A DNA stretch of 64,000 bases, taken from assembly GCF_040932435.1 (NCBI RefSeq), contig NZ_JBFQGA010000005.1, positions 1 through 64,000 on the forward strand, in the 5' to 3' direction. Position numbers and translations under genes: made by a program. Under the pieces are notes generated by a model. The model saw only the letters and a list, made by a program, of their open reading frames with translations. It ran no database searches and was not told where the DNA came from. Shown piece after piece: positions 41,021 to 50,285 of the stretch; position 1 is the stretch's first letter; each line of letters begins with the position of its first letter. Source of the DNA: Kluyvera sp040932435 (GTDB lineage: Bacteria; Pseudomonadota; Gammaproteobacteria; Enterobacterales; Enterobacteriaceae).

Positions 41021-42025
41021 TTACGGCTTCGCCACAAAGCCTATCGCTTCGTACACCGCTTTCAGCGTTTCAGAAGCACGCGCGCTGGCTTTTTCAGCCC
41101 CATCTTTCATGATTTTCTGCAGGAAGGCTTCATCGTTACGGAAGCGGTTATAACGCTCCTGCAATTCGGTCAGCATGCCGGAAACCGCTTCAGCCACTTC
41201 GCCCTTCAGATGGCCATACATCTTGCCTTCAAAGTGTTTTTCAAGCTCAGGAATGCTCTGTCCGGTTACGCCGGAGAGAATATCCAGCAGGTTAGATACA
41301 CCCGCTTTCTCTGTCTGATCGTAGCGAATAACAGGCGGCTCTTCGGAGTCGGTCATTGCACGTTTGATCTTCTTCACCACCGACTTCGGCTCTTCCAGCA
41401 GGCCAATCACGTTGTTGCGGTTGTCATCCGACTTAGACATCTTTTTCGTCGGCTCCAGCAGAGACATCACGCGCGCGCCGGACTTAGGAATGAACGGCTC
41501 AGGCACTTTGAACACATCACCATAAATCGCATTGAAACGCTGAGCGATATCGCGGCTCAGCTCCAAATGCTGCTTCTGATCTTCACCAACCGGAACCTGG
41601 TTGGTCTGATACAGCAGAATATCTGCGGCCATCAGCACAGGATAATCGAACAGACCGGCGTTGATGTTTTCCGAGTATCGAGCAGATTTATCTTTGAACT
41701 GAGTCATGCGGCTCAGCTCTCCGAAGTAGGTGTAACAGTTCAGCGCCCAGCCCAGCTGTGCATGTTCTGGCACGTGAGACTGTACAAAGATGGTGCTTTT
41801 CTCCGGATCGATACCGCAGGCCAGATACAGTGCCAACGTGTCGAGAGTCGCTTTACGCAGCGCTTGAGGATCTTGGCGAGCAGTAATCGCGTGAAGGTCA
41901 ACGATGCAGTAGATGCAGTGGTAATCATCCTGCATGCTAACCCACTGACGCAGCGCACCCATGTAGTTACCGATGGTCAGTTCACCTGACGGCTGTGCGC
42001 CGCTAAATACGATGGGCTTAGTCAT
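41021..42025 (-). CDS. trpS: Tryptophanyl-tRNA synthetase
   Basis: TrpRS is a class I synthetase that charges tRNA-Trp. The 334-residue protein has the TIGN variant of the HIGH motif (in PSGELTIGNYMGAL, near 11-24) and the KMSKS loop (TKKMSKSDDNR, near 195). The ATG at 42025 starts MTKPIVFSGAQP; a longer in-frame extension covers the end of gph and is not real. It overlaps gph by 8 bases and ends the dam-rpe-gph-trpS series. Confidence 0.97.
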   Translation of the reverse strand: MTKPIVFSGAQPSGELTIGNYMGALRQWVSMQDDYHCIYCIVDLHAITARQDPQALRKATLDTLALYLACGIDPEKSTIFVQSHVPEHAQLGWALNCYTYFGELSRMTQFKDKSARYSENINAGLFDYPVLMAADILLYQTNQVPVGEDQKQHLELSRDIAQRFNAIYGDVFKVPEPFIPKSGARVMSLLEPTKKMSKSDDNRNNVIGLLEEPKSVVKKIKRAMTDSEEPPVIRYDQTEKAGVSNLLDILSGVTGQSIPELEKHFEGKMYGHLKGEVAEAVSGMLTELQERYNRFRNDEAFLQKIMKDGAEKASARASETLKAVYEAIGFVAKP

Positions 42026-42779
42026 GTTCTGATTCCTGAATTTCAAGATTAGGCAGCCCGAGAGCGGGCAAAAGTTCATTAAAATGGTCGAAGACCACAT
42101 CCGGCTCACTTTGCGCGATGGCTTCGCCGTAGTTATACCCGTAGGTTAAGCCAACGGATGGGCAACCTGCCGCTTTGGCGGCCTGGATATCATTACGGGA
42201 ATCGCCAACAAACAGCAGCGCTTCCGGCATCAGCCCCAGCTTTTCAGCCACTTTGAGCAGCGGCTCTGGATGCGGTTTCTTGTTCTGCACATCATCACCG
42301 CCAATCACCACCGAGAAAAAGCGGTCAATACCCAGCGACGCCAGAATAGGCGCAACAAATGGCGTTGGTTTATTGGTGACGAGTGCCAGCGGTAGACCGC
42401 TATCATGCAGCGCCGCTAAGGTTTGCTCAACGTGAGGGAACAGGAAACTGCCCTCTTCGGCAAATTCCGCATAGTAGCGATCGAATAAACGGCGCAACAC
42501 GCGCAGTTGCTCATCCTGAGGGATATCGTGGCTATCGACCGACGGTTTCCCCTGCGAGGCACGGAGCGTGGCGCGCTCTTGGCGAGCCCAATTCAGCGCA
42601 CGTTCCATCAGCACGTCGGCACCGTTGCCGATCCAAGTAATCACCCGCTCTTCGCCAGCTACCGGCAGCTCAAGCGCATACAGCGCGCTATCCACTGCCG
42701 CCGCTAGTCCCGGTGCGCTATCAACCAGCGTACCGTCGAGGTCAAACGCGACGCCGCGAATGGTCTGTAATTTATCCAT
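42018..42779 (-). CDS. gph: Phosphoglycolate phosphatase Gph
   Basis: Gph is a HAD-superfamily phosphatase that removes 2-phosphoglycolate formed in repair of oxidised DNA ends. The 253-residue protein has motif I FDLDGTLVDS (Asp13 and Asp15), motif II LVTNKPTPF, and motif IV FVGDSRNDIQAAKAAG (near 190-205). It overlaps rpe by 8 bases and trpS by 8 bases, so it is in the same operon. Confidence 0.96.
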   Translation of the reverse strand: MDKLQTIRGVAFDLDGTLVDSAPGLAAAVDSALYALELPVAGEERVITWIGNGADVLMERALNWARQERATLRASQGKPSVDSHDIPQDEQLRVLRRLFDRYYAEFAEEGSFLFPHVEQTLAALHDSGLPLALVTNKPTPFVAPILASLGIDRFFSVVIGGDDVQNKKPHPEPLLKVAEKLGLMPEALLFVGDSRNDIQAAKAAGCPSVGLTYGYNYGEAIAQSEPDVVFDHFNELLPALGLPNLEIQESEHD

Positions 42780-43449
42780 GACTTACCTTTGCCAGTTCAC
42801 TACGCATTTCATCAATGACTTTTTTGTAGTCCGGTTGGTCGAAAATCGCCGAGCCGGCGACAAACATATCTGCGCCAGCCGCGGCGATTTCGCTAATATT
42901 GTTCACCTTCACGCCGCCATCAACTTCCAGACGAATGTCGTAACCCGATTCATCAATACGGCGGCGAACTTCACGCAGCTTGTCCAGAGTATGGGGAATG
43001 AAGGATTGTCCGCCAAAGCCTGGGTTAACCGACATCAGCAGAATAACGTCAAGTTTGTCCATCACGTAGTCGAGATAGCTCAGCGGCGTCGCGGGATTAA
43101 ACACCAGCCCCGCCTTACAGCCACTCTCTTTAATAAGCTGCAACGTGCGGTCAATATGCTCGGAGGCTTCTGGGTGGAAGGTAATGATGCTGGCGCCAGC
43201 AGCGGCAAAGTCCGGAACCAGTCTGTCGACTGGCTTCACCATCAGATGCACGTCAATCGGTGCGGTGATGCCGTAATTACGCAGTGATTTGAGCACCATC
43301 GGTCCGATGGTGAGGTTCGGCACGTAATGGTTATCCATAACATCGAAATGAACCACATCTGCCCCAGCGGCCAGAACACGGGCAGTGTCCTCACCCAGGC
43401 GGGCAAAGTCAGCCGACAAAATTGAAGGGGCAATAAGGTACTGTTTCAT
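42772..43449 (-). CDS. rpe: Ribulose-phosphate 3-epimerase
   Basis: Rpe converts ribulose 5-phosphate and xylulose 5-phosphate in the pentose phosphate pathway. The 225-residue TIM-barrel protein has family motifs VVHFDVMDNHYVPN (near 33-46), VHLMV (near 66) and VDGGV (near 176), including the metal-binding His and Asp residues. The ATG at 43449 (MKQYLIAPS) gives the E. coli length and follows GGAG; an ATG-like codon two positions earlier is less suitable. It is downstream of dam. Confidence 0.96.
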   Translation of the reverse strand: MKQYLIAPSILSADFARLGEDTARVLAAGADVVHFDVMDNHYVPNLTIGPMVLKSLRNYGITAPIDVHLMVKPVDRLVPDFAAAGASIITFHPEASEHIDRTLQLIKESGCKAGLVFNPATPLSYLDYVMDKLDVILLMSVNPGFGGQSFIPHTLDKLREVRRRIDESGYDIRLEVDGGVKVNNISEIAAAGADMFVAGSAIFDQPDYKKVIDEMRSELAKVSHG

Positions 43450-43482
43450 CCGCATCTCCTCAAAGCCTATCCCATTAGGCTA

Positions 43483-44316
43483 TTAACGTTGTTTTTTGCC
43501 AGGTGGCCGATAGAGCGCTAGCAGCTCTTCCACCTTTTTGCGCGTGCCGCCGTTGCGGCTGATGCTGCGTCGGACTTTTACGGTATGAGTATCCGTCGCA
43601 TTTTTGTACCAATCCAGCGTCTGCGGCGTTCGGTGGTTAGAGATAAGCACCGGGATCCGCTTAGCCATCAGTTCCTCAGCCTTCTTTGCTAGGATTTCCT
43701 GCTGCTCCAAGCTGAAACTGTTGGTGTGATAGGCGGTAAAATTCGCCGTCGCCGAGAGCGGCGCGTATGGCGGATCGCAATAGACCACCGCATTCTTCCC
43801 AGCCCGTTTCATGCACTCTTCATAAGATTCGCAGTAAAACTCCGCATTCTGCGCCTTCTCGGCGAAGTGACGCAGCTCGGCTTCCGGGAAATAAGGCTTT
43901 TTATAACGACCGAAAGGAACGTTAAACTCACCGCGCAGGTTGTAACGGCACAGGCCATTGTAGCCATGGCGGTTGAGGTACAAAAACAGCACTGCACGAC
44001 GGAACAGATCGGTGCTACGGTTAAATTCTTCGCGCAGCTGGTAGTAGCATTCAGCGTTATTGGTTTCAGGCACAAACATCACCTGAGCCTGCGCAATATA
44101 CTCGTCAGCGCGAGTCTTAACGATTTTGTAGAGCTCGATGAGGTCGCTGTTGATATCAGCTAGAATATAACGCGAAAAATCGGTATTCAAGAATACCGAT
44201 CCAGCACCAACGAAGGGTTCAACCAGACAATCGCCAGTCGGCAGATGATGTCTTATATCGTCGAGCAGAGGGTACTTGCCCCCCGCCCATTTAAGAAAAG
44301 CGCGATTTTTTTTCAT
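43483..44316 (-). CDS. dam: DNA adenine methylase Dam
   Basis: Dam methylates the adenine of GATC and so marks the parent strand for mismatch repair and times initiation by SeqA. The 277-residue protein begins MKKNRAFLKWAGGKYPLLDDI with the FxGxG-type SAM motif VEPFVGAGSVFLN (near 33-45) and the catalytic motif DPPYAPL (near 180). It is one residue different from the E. coli length. It is located between damX and rpe, as in E. coli, where transcription is growth-rate dependent. Confidence 0.97.
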   Translation of the reverse strand: MKKNRAFLKWAGGKYPLLDDIRHHLPTGDCLVEPFVGAGSVFLNTDFSRYILADINSDLIELYKIVKTRADEYIAQAQVMFVPETNNAECYYQLREEFNRSTDLFRRAVLFLYLNRHGYNGLCRYNLRGEFNVPFGRYKKPYFPEAELRHFAEKAQNAEFYCESYEECMKRAGKNAVVYCDPPYAPLSATANFTAYHTNSFSLEQQEILAKKAEELMAKRIPVLISNHRTPQTLDWYKNATDTHTVKVRRSISRNGGTRKKVEELLALYRPPGKKQR

Positions 44317-44381
44317 GCGGTCTGACTAATTACACCTTCTCCGGCTGTGGAGAAAGGCTCCGACAGCATCCTGCGCTTCTA

Positions 44382-44416
44382 CGTTCCTTCACGCGAATTA
44401 GCCACGCGAAGGAACG
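44382..44416. other. Hairpin between damX and dam
   Basis: CGTTCCTTC (44382-44390) pairs with GAAGGAACG (44408-44416); ACGCG/CACGCG lies inside the loop. No T-run follows on the minus strand, so read-through into dam is expected; it may be a processing site in the long transcript. Confidence 0.5.
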
Positions 44417-44437
44417 GTTTCTATCTTGAAACGACGA

Positions 44438-45712
44438 TTATTTCAGGTCGGTCTGAACCTGACGCAGGGGTTTCGCCCACGGGTTCTTCGCCTGCACATC
44501 GGCTGGCAGTGCAGTAACGGCATTTTTAGCCGCATCCTTCGACGCGTAAATACCACTTACCAGCACGTACCAAGGCTGACCATTACGGGTCGTTTCATAC
44601 ACCACGTAGTTCTTCAGGTTCGCTTTCTTCGCCCAACCGTTCAGGTTGTCGTAGTTGGAAGAGGAGCTAAGCTGCAGCGTGTAGTTTGAAGCCGAAGCCG
44701 ATTTTAAGGAATTCACGTCGCCCGCTGACTTGCCGGTTGCAGCAGCAGCCGGTGCCGCAGTCGTCGCCGTGGCCGCAGGAGCCGTCGTAGTCGCTGTCGG
44801 TTTAGCAGGTTCCGCGGTTTTCGCCGGTGCCGTAGTCGTTGCAGTTACGGTAGGCTTGGACGCGGTAACTACCGGCTTAGCTTCAGTAACAGGCTTGCTT
44901 TGCGTGGTGGTCGCTGGCGTTTTCACCGTCGCCATTGGCTGAGGTTTCGCTTCGATTACCGCATGTTTACGTTCTGGACGTGGCGTGGCTGCCGTTGTCT
45001 GACGTGGCGTTTCCGGTGCGGTAACCGCTGGGCGTGCACCATTACGAATTGGTGCAACGGTTGCAGGTTCAGTCGGCAGCGTAGAGTTCACGACGGCGTT
45101 ATCAATCTGGCCCTGCTGCTGAGTCAGCGCATTGTTCAGATCGCCCTGCACTTCTACACGTTGCTGGCCATCAGGAGCGGCAGCTGCCTGACCTTCGGTC
45201 GGCGTGGAAGCGATTGGTGGCACAGAAACATCCTGCTGCGGGTTGGTTTCCTGAGCAGGCTGCGCTGTGGCGTTTTGATCGGCAGAATCACCGGAAAGAG
45301 AGATGCTCTTTTCAGTTGATGCGTTTTGATCGCTGGAGGATGAAGGGGCTTTCAATGCCGAACCGATGCCCACAATCAGCACCAGCAGCACCACAATACC
45401 CAGACCCATCATGATGTACTGACGGGAAGCCGGCTTATGCGGTGCAGCATTTTTACGTTTCCGTGGACGACGCTCTACCGCTTCATTTGCGTTATCAGCA
45501 TCTTCCTCATCGGATTCGTAGTATTCGTCTTCCGGCTCAGCTTCTTCACGTACCTGACGACCACGGGAAGGACGACGCTCATCAGCATCGAGTTCCACAT
45601 CATCAAAGTTGATCTGTGGCTCGCTGTCACGATCGGAAGACTGACGAGAACGACCAGAACGACGATCGCTGGGATCGGGTTTCAGCTCGTCTTCTGGTTT
45701 AAATTCATCCAT
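44438..45712 (-). CDS. damX: Cell division protein DamX
   Basis: DamX is a septal-ring SPOR-domain protein that binds denuded glycans at the division site. The 424-residue protein has an acidic and Arg-rich cytoplasmic N terminus (about 1-95), one membrane helix (YIMMGLGIVVLLVLIVGIG, about 100-118), a long periplasmic linker rich in Ala, Thr, Pro and Lys (about 130-340), and a C-terminal SPOR domain (about 345-424, YTLQLSSSSNYDNLNGWAKK). The low-complexity linker explains several spurious overlapping frames. It lies between aroB and dam. Confidence 0.96.
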   Translation of the reverse strand: MDEFKPEDELKPDPSDRRSGRSRQSSDRDSEPQINFDDVELDADERRPSRGRQVREEAEPEDEYYESDEEDADNANEAVERRPRKRKNAAPHKPASRQYIMMGLGIVVLLVLIVGIGSALKAPSSSSDQNASTEKSISLSGDSADQNATAQPAQETNPQQDVSVPPIASTPTEGQAAAAPDGQQRVEVQGDLNNALTQQQGQIDNAVVNSTLPTEPATVAPIRNGARPAVTAPETPRQTTAATPRPERKHAVIEAKPQPMATVKTPATTTQSKPVTEAKPVVTASKPTVTATTTAPAKTAEPAKPTATTTAPAATATTAAPAAAATGKSAGDVNSLKSASASNYTLQLSSSSNYDNLNGWAKKANLKNYVVYETTRNGQPWYVLVSGIYASKDAAKNAVTALPADVQAKNPWAKPLRQVQTDLK

Positions 45713-45796
45713 TTAACACCCCACTAAAAGGCTTATGCTACGACTTTTGCACATCGCCTGAAGTTAAAACACCGCGCGAACGCGGCTAGACCTTTC

Positions 45797-46891
45797 TTAT
45801 ATTTGCGCCCGCTGGGTATCAGCGATAGCGCCAAGAACCACCTCGTGGGATACGCCACCGCGTACCTCACTCGTCCCGATGGACAGCGGCAGCACTAACC
45901 GCATTTCGCCCGCCAGAACTTTTTTATCTCGCATCATATGTGGCAAATAAGCTTCTGCCGACATTTCCTGAGGCCCAGCAACGGGTAGACCCGCACGTTT
46001 TAGCAGGGTGATAATGCGCTGCGTGTCCTCAGCGGCAAACTGTCCTAAACGTTCAGAGGCGTGCGCCGCCATCACCATACCGGCAGCAACGGCTTCACCG
46101 TGCAGCCAGTTGCCGTAACCCATCTCGGCTTCGATAGCATGACCGAACGTATGCCCAAGATTGAGTAAAGCACGTAACCCGGTTTCGCGCTCGTCGGCTG
46201 CGACAACATCGGCTTTCAGCTCACAACAACGGCGAATACAGTACGCCATTGCTTTTTCATCGAGTGCCATCAGCGCATCGATGTTCTCTTCCAGCCAGTC
46301 GAAGAACGGTGCATCAAGGATAATGCCATATTTAATGACTTCAGCTAGGCCGGAAGATAACTCACGCTTCGGCAATGTTTTCAGGCAATTCAGGTCAACC
46401 ACGACGGACGCTGGCTGCCAGAATGCACCGATCATATTTTTGCCGAGAGGATGGTTGACCGCGGTTTTGCCGCCAACCGAAGAATCCACCTGCGACAGCA
46501 AGGTGGTAGGAACCTGGATAAAGCGTACACCGCGCTGATAGCTCGCTGCAGCGAAACCGGTTAAATCGCCAATAACACCGCCACCCAATGCCACGAGGGT
46601 AGTGTCACGACCGTGCGGTTTTTGCAAAAGCGCGCTAAAAACGGTGTCCATAACTGCCAGGCTTTTATACTGTTCGCCGTCCGGCAGAATGACGCTATCA
46701 ACTTTCACGCCAATCTGCTCGAGCACGGAACGAACCTGGTCCAGGTAGAGAGGTGCCAGCGTTTCGTTGGTGACCAGCATAACCTGATCGCCAGACTTGA
46801 GTGGTAAGAAGGAAGCTGGATCGTTAAACAAACCAGCCGCGATGGTTATCGGGTAACTACGTTCCCCGAGAGTTACAGTAAGCCTCTCCAT
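45797..46891 (-). CDS. aroB: 3-Dehydroquinate synthase
   Basis: AroB makes 3-dehydroquinate from DAHP, step 2 of the shikimate pathway, with NAD+ and a divalent metal. The 364-residue protein has the NAD-binding segment GGGVIGDLTGFAAASYQRGV (about 104-123) and the metal-binding residues in SSGLAEVIKYG and LLNLGHTFGHAIE (near 250-262). It is 58 bases downstream of aroK and precedes damX; the run aroK-aroB-damX-dam-rpe-gph-trpS is the well-known E. coli superoperon. Confidence 0.96.
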   Translation of the reverse strand: MERLTVTLGERSYPITIAAGLFNDPASFLPLKSGDQVMLVTNETLAPLYLDQVRSVLEQIGVKVDSVILPDGEQYKSLAVMDTVFSALLQKPHGRDTTLVALGGGVIGDLTGFAAASYQRGVRFIQVPTTLLSQVDSSVGGKTAVNHPLGKNMIGAFWQPASVVVDLNCLKTLPKRELSSGLAEVIKYGIILDAPFFDWLEENIDALMALDEKAMAYCIRRCCELKADVVAADERETGLRALLNLGHTFGHAIEAEMGYGNWLHGEAVAAGMVMAAHASERLGQFAAEDTQRIITLLKRAGLPVAGPQEMSAEAYLPHMMRDKKVLAGEMRLVLPLSIGTSEVRGGVSHEVVLGAIADTQRAQI

Positions 46892-46949
46892 AACGCGACG
46901 TCCACCTTAGTAACTTATATTCGCTGGCGTTCTACCTTGCGGGCCAGTA

Positions 46950-47471
46950 CTAGTTGCTTTCCAGCATATGAATAATCTGGTTGGCGACAACTTTTGCGCT
47001 CTGATCGTCGGTGCGGATGGTGACGTCGGCAATCTCTTCATACAGCGGATTACGTTCATCGGCCAGCGCTTCGAGCACTTCACGTGGCGGTGTTTCAACC
47101 TGCAGCAGCGGGCGTTTTTTATCACGCTGAGTACGTGCTAGCTGTTTTTCAATGGTCGTTTCCAGATAAACGACGACACCACGAGCGGAGAGACGATTTC
47201 GCGTTTCACGTGATTTTACAGAGCCGCCGCCTGTTGCCAGAACGATGCCCTGCTTTTCCGTTAACTCATTGATGATTTTTTCTTCACGGTCACGGAAACC
47301 TTCTTCGCCTTCGACATCGAAGACCCAGCCCACGTCAGCGCCTGTTCGTTTCTCAATCTCGTGATCAGAATCGTAAAATTCCATATTGAGCTGTTGAGCC
47401 AGCTGGCGCCCAATGGTGCTTTTGCCGGCACCCATGGGCCCAACCAGAAAGATATTGCGTTTCTCTGCCAT
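46950..47471 (-). CDS. aroK: Shikimate kinase I
   Basis: AroK phosphorylates shikimate in aromatic amino acid synthesis. The 173-residue protein has the P-loop GPMGAGKST (about residues 11-19), the shikimate-binding Asp in FYDSDHEIEKRTG (near 34) and the GGG segment ATGGGSVKSRETR (near 80). It matches E. coli in length. It heads the aroK-aroB-damX-dam-rpe-gph-trpS series; the promoter is expected in the 279 bases between it and hofQ. Confidence 0.97.
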   Translation of the reverse strand: MAEKRNIFLVGPMGAGKSTIGRQLAQQLNMEFYDSDHEIEKRTGADVGWVFDVEGEEGFRDREEKIINELTEKQGIVLATGGGSVKSRETRNRLSARGVVVYLETTIEKQLARTQRDKKRPLLQVETPPREVLEALADERNPLYEEIADVTIRTDDQSAKVVANQIIHMLESN

Positions 47472-47750
47472 TTTTTTGGTACTACTAAGACTATTCGTTA
47501 ATGATAAATCCGCGCCGCAGTCGAAAGCGCGTCGCAGGACATGAACTGAAACCTCTTATGCAATAGAGCGAGAGTCAGACTGAAAATTATCTCAATACTA
47601 CGACGGGTTTGGCAACAGATTAAATCAGTTGCCTGTATGAGACGAGATAGTATCAGTGACACTCAAATCGGTACTCCTTGTATGCTAAATCTGGTCCCAC
47701 GTCAAACCCGAGGGGCACCTTCCCCCCTAAATAGTCCTGTTTATCGACAG
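47472..47750 (-). promoter_or_regulatory. aroK upstream region
   Basis: These 279 bases between hofQ and aroK contain the leader and promoter of aroK by position. A GC-rich hairpin, AGGGG...CCCCCT near 47710-47730, lies close to the hofQ stop and may end that transcript. I could not pick a clear -35/-10 pair, and no credible gene is present. Confidence 0.5.
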
Positions 47751-48986
47751 CTATTGTGCAGAAATAATACGCGGTGTAATGAACACCACCAGCTCACGTC
47801 GTTCGTTATCCTTTCCGTCATGGCGAAAAAGATGGCCTAACAAAGGAATATCGCCAAGAAACGGAACGCTATCGCTCGCATTCTTATGCTTTTGCGAGAA
47901 AACGCCGCCCAGCGCCAGCGTTTCGCCGCTGACCACTTCAACCTGTGTTTCAATCTCTTGCTTATCAATGGTCATAATTTCGCCATCGGCCTGTTGCAGG
48001 ACCTGCCCCGGCATATTTTCACTAATACGCAGCTTCAGACGAACGCGGTTATTTTGCAAAACCGTCGGCGTCACTTCCATGCCCAGTACCGCTTCTTTAA
48101 ACTCGACCGAGGTTGCGCCGCTTTCCCCACTCGATACCTGATAAGGAATTTCGCTGCCCTGTTTGATACTGGCTGGCTGTAAATGCGAGGCCAGCAGACG
48201 AGGGCTAGCGATAATATCGACCTTCTGTTGCTGCTCAAGGGCCGAAAGCTCCAATTCCAACAGTCGTCCGTTGATGCGCCCAATATTAAAACCTGTATGC
48301 GTGGTCGCATCGGCAACCGAGAGATCGCTGTTTAAGGTCGTTATTTTCCCGGCACCGACCTTGCCTTCTGCATCAGCAAGATTCCATTTCACTCCCAACT
48401 CTCGCAAACTCTTTTCATTAATTGTCACAATATGCGCTGCCAACTCTACCTGACCGACAGGAATGTCCATCTCGTTAACCCACGCGGTAAAGGCCGTGAG
48501 ATGCTCGCTATCATCGCGGACAAGCAGGCGGTTAGTGCGTTTATCCACGGTCAGGCCACCACGTTTGCTTAACAGCTTAATGCCCGATTTTGCCAGCTCG
48601 TCAGCATCGGCATAGCTCAGCGTGATGCTGCTATTTCCCAGTGGCAAGGCCTGCTGACGCCGCTCTTTCTCCTTCTCCGCCCGCCCTCGAGCTTCTTCTT
48701 GCCACGCCTTGGTGTGCACGTGCAGCACCCCGCTTTCCTGACTTAATACTAAGCTGGCGCTCGCGACAACCGTCTGTAGTGCCTGCTTCCACGCAACATT
48801 ATGTAATTGAAGTGAAACCACACCCTGAACATCCGGCGCTATCACCAGGTTTTTCTGTTGTAGATCGGCAAGGCTTTGCAGCACTTGGGCGACAGGCACA
48901 TCATCAACCACCAACGTGACGTTTTTCGCCTGACTCCATAGCGGCACGATCAGTAACATCAGCAGACTTATCCTTTTTACCATCAT
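47751..48986 (-). CDS. hofQ: Secretin HofQ (DNA uptake outer-membrane porin)
   Basis: HofQ is homologous to the ComE/PilQ secretins, which form outer-membrane channels; in E. coli it is needed for using external DNA as a nutrient. The 411-residue precursor has a signal sequence (MMVKRISLLMLLIVPLWSQA), a secretin-TonB short N-terminal domain (about 30-80), an N1 domain, and the C-terminal secretin barrel (about 235-411, with QLEPASIKQGSEIPYQ-type and GETLALGGVF motifs). I chose the ATG at 48986, with AAGGA before it and a second ATG right after. It overlaps hofP by 83 bases. Confidence 0.9.
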   Translation of the reverse strand: MMVKRISLLMLLIVPLWSQAKNVTLVVDDVPVAQVLQSLADLQQKNLVIAPDVQGVVSLQLHNVAWKQALQTVVASASLVLSQESGVLHVHTKAWQEEARGRAEKEKERRQQALPLGNSSITLSYADADELAKSGIKLLSKRGGLTVDKRTNRLLVRDDSEHLTAFTAWVNEMDIPVGQVELAAHIVTINEKSLRELGVKWNLADAEGKVGAGKITTLNSDLSVADATTHTGFNIGRINGRLLELELSALEQQQKVDIIASPRLLASHLQPASIKQGSEIPYQVSSGESGATSVEFKEAVLGMEVTPTVLQNNRVRLKLRISENMPGQVLQQADGEIMTIDKQEIETQVEVVSGETLALGGVFSQKHKNASDSVPFLGDIPLLGHLFRHDGKDNERRELVVFITPRIISAQ

Positions 48987-49302
48987 GCGTTCCTTCTCTT
49001 TTCCATTGCCAAGAGCGAGGTTCACAGCCCTCTCCAGCATCAATAATCAGATGTTCATGCGTTATTTCACTGACCAGCCATCCCGTGTTGAGCCGGTTGC
49101 CCGCCTCAATACGCAGCCATTTCTTTTCGCTATTTTGCATAATGCCAATTTGCCTTTGCGATGATTGCGTTACCCCTTGATAACGCCAAAGAGAAAGCTG
49201 CGCCGTCCGGCATGAGTCAACAACCGGCGCAAAGGGGTCGCGCATAGCGCAAATCAGTGGGATAACGAGGCACAAAAGTATCCGGTGGCTATGGCGCATC
49301 AT
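48904..49302 (-). CDS. hofP: DNA utilization protein HofP
   Basis: HofP corresponds by position to the PilP-like lipoprotein of the type IV pilus/competence system, though no lipobox is evident. The 132-residue product has an N-terminal hydrophobic segment (ILLCLVIPLICAMRDPF) and a small central domain; the MRDPF motif is shared with E. coli HofP. The C-terminal 30 residues are Lys/Asp-rich and lie inside the 83-base overlap with hofQ, so this part may be poorly conserved. It overlaps hofO by 14 bases. Confidence 0.85.
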   Translation of the reverse strand: MMRHSHRILLCLVIPLICAMRDPFAPVVDSCRTAQLSLWRYQGVTQSSQRQIGIMQNSEKKWLRIEAGNRLNTGWLVSEITHEHLIIDAGEGCEPRSWQWKREGTHDGKKDKSADVTDRAAMESGEKRHVGG

Positions 49303-49756
49303 GGCGTGCCAGTTGGAAAGTGAGGCTCAACGCCTCCTTTTCAGCACGCAGGGAGAAATCGACGACCTGCATACTGCGTTCCGCCAGCATCAAAAAAAGA
49401 GGCGGCACTTGCTGCCATGGCGCTTCCAGCGACATTTCTCCCCCAGAATCCGAAGGCACCCAACTCACTAACCGCACGCTCTGATGCTGGAAATGCGCCG
49501 GTGAAAAAGCAATGCCCGGCCTTTCGCCCTGCAACATGCCATGCTGAACTTCTGCTTGTAACGGCATGATTCGCCGCCAGCTTTCCACGCTGTGAGCTCG
49601 CTCGGCCCGCCAAGAGACGTGACTTTTCAGCGCACGATGATAGGCCTGATGCCCCACCTGATAGCTGACGTAGATACCCAGTAGGATGGCAAAACATGCG
49701 CAGCCCTTCACGGCGCCCGCCGGAGAAATCCGTAAACTGCTGTCAGGGAGCCGCAT
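49289..49756 (-). CDS. hofO: DNA utilization protein HofO
   Basis: HofO is a 155-residue bitopic inner-membrane protein corresponding to PilO. A single membrane helix (CFAILLGIYVSYQVGHQAY, about 20-38) is followed by a periplasmic domain. Divergence from E. coli is high, as in the whole hof group, and its role in DNA use is known only from E. coli mutants. It overlaps hofN and hofP by 14 bases each. Confidence 0.85.
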   Translation of the reverse strand: MRLPDSSLRISPAGAVKGCACFAILLGIYVSYQVGHQAYHRALKSHVSWRAERAHSVESWRRIMPLQAEVQHGMLQGERPGIAFSPAHFQHQSVRLVSWVPSDSGGEMSLEAPWQQVPPLFLMLAERSMQVVDFSLRAEKEALSLTFQLARHDAP

Positions 49757-50285
49757 TCGCTACCCCCTCCGGCAATTGGTACTGAAACTGCCAGTACCCG
49801 TCGTTTCCGCGCACTATTTTGCCCGCTTTGCCGGGCAAAAAACCCGGAACATGCTGAAGCTCCCGGTCCGCAACCGCCAGCGCGGAAAACTGCGTCAGCG
49901 CACCGGCAAGCGACAGCACGCCACGGTGGTAGGTCAGCTCAGTCAGCCAAGCCTGTTCAGGGAGATGTTCCGCCAGCCACCCAAGCCGCGATGACCAGGC
50001 CTCGGTCATTTCTTTGTTGAGTCGACGTTTCTGTGCCTGCGCGTTTTGCTGTGCTTTCACATTGAGCCACTGTTCCCGTTGCGAAATTTGCTGACGGAGG
50101 CGCTGCTCGGCTGATACGTAAACCTCACTCAGGTTGCGCTCGGCCTGCCAATAAAGACCGGCATAAAACGCGATACAGGCGCACACCAGCCAGCTACTAC
50201 AAACCAGTAGCCCCCAACGCCATAGAACACGGGTGAATTGGCGCCGCCGCCAGGGCAGAAAATTAACGGCCGTATTGATCGTCAT
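49743..50285 (-). CDS. hofN: DNA utilization protein HofN
   Basis: HofN is a PilN-like 180-residue inner-membrane protein. It starts with MTINTAVNFLPWRRRQFTRVL, where the NFLPWR motif in PilN binds PilM. One membrane helix (about 24-44) is followed by a predicted coiled coil (about 50-90) and a small periplasmic domain. It overlaps hofM by four bases and hofO by 14, in one operon. Confidence 0.88.
   Translation of the reverse strand: MTINTAVNFLPWRRRQFTRVLWRWGLLVCSSWLVCACIAFYAGLYWQAERNLSEVYVSAEQRLRQQISQREQWLNVKAQQNAQAQKRRLNKEMTEAWSSRLGWLAEHLPEQAWLTELTYHRGVLSLAGALTQFSALAVADRELQHVPGFLPGKAGKIVRGNDGYWQFQYQLPEGVANAAP

Noticed and set aside
44382..44416. Intrinsic terminator between damX and dam
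   Set aside because: The stem lacks a T-run on the minus strand and the series is known to be transcribed through in E. coli; recorded only as a hairpin.
44730..44942. A Val/Ala-rich small frame within damX
   Set aside because: It is the reverse complement of the low-complexity Ala/Thr/Pro linker of DamX.
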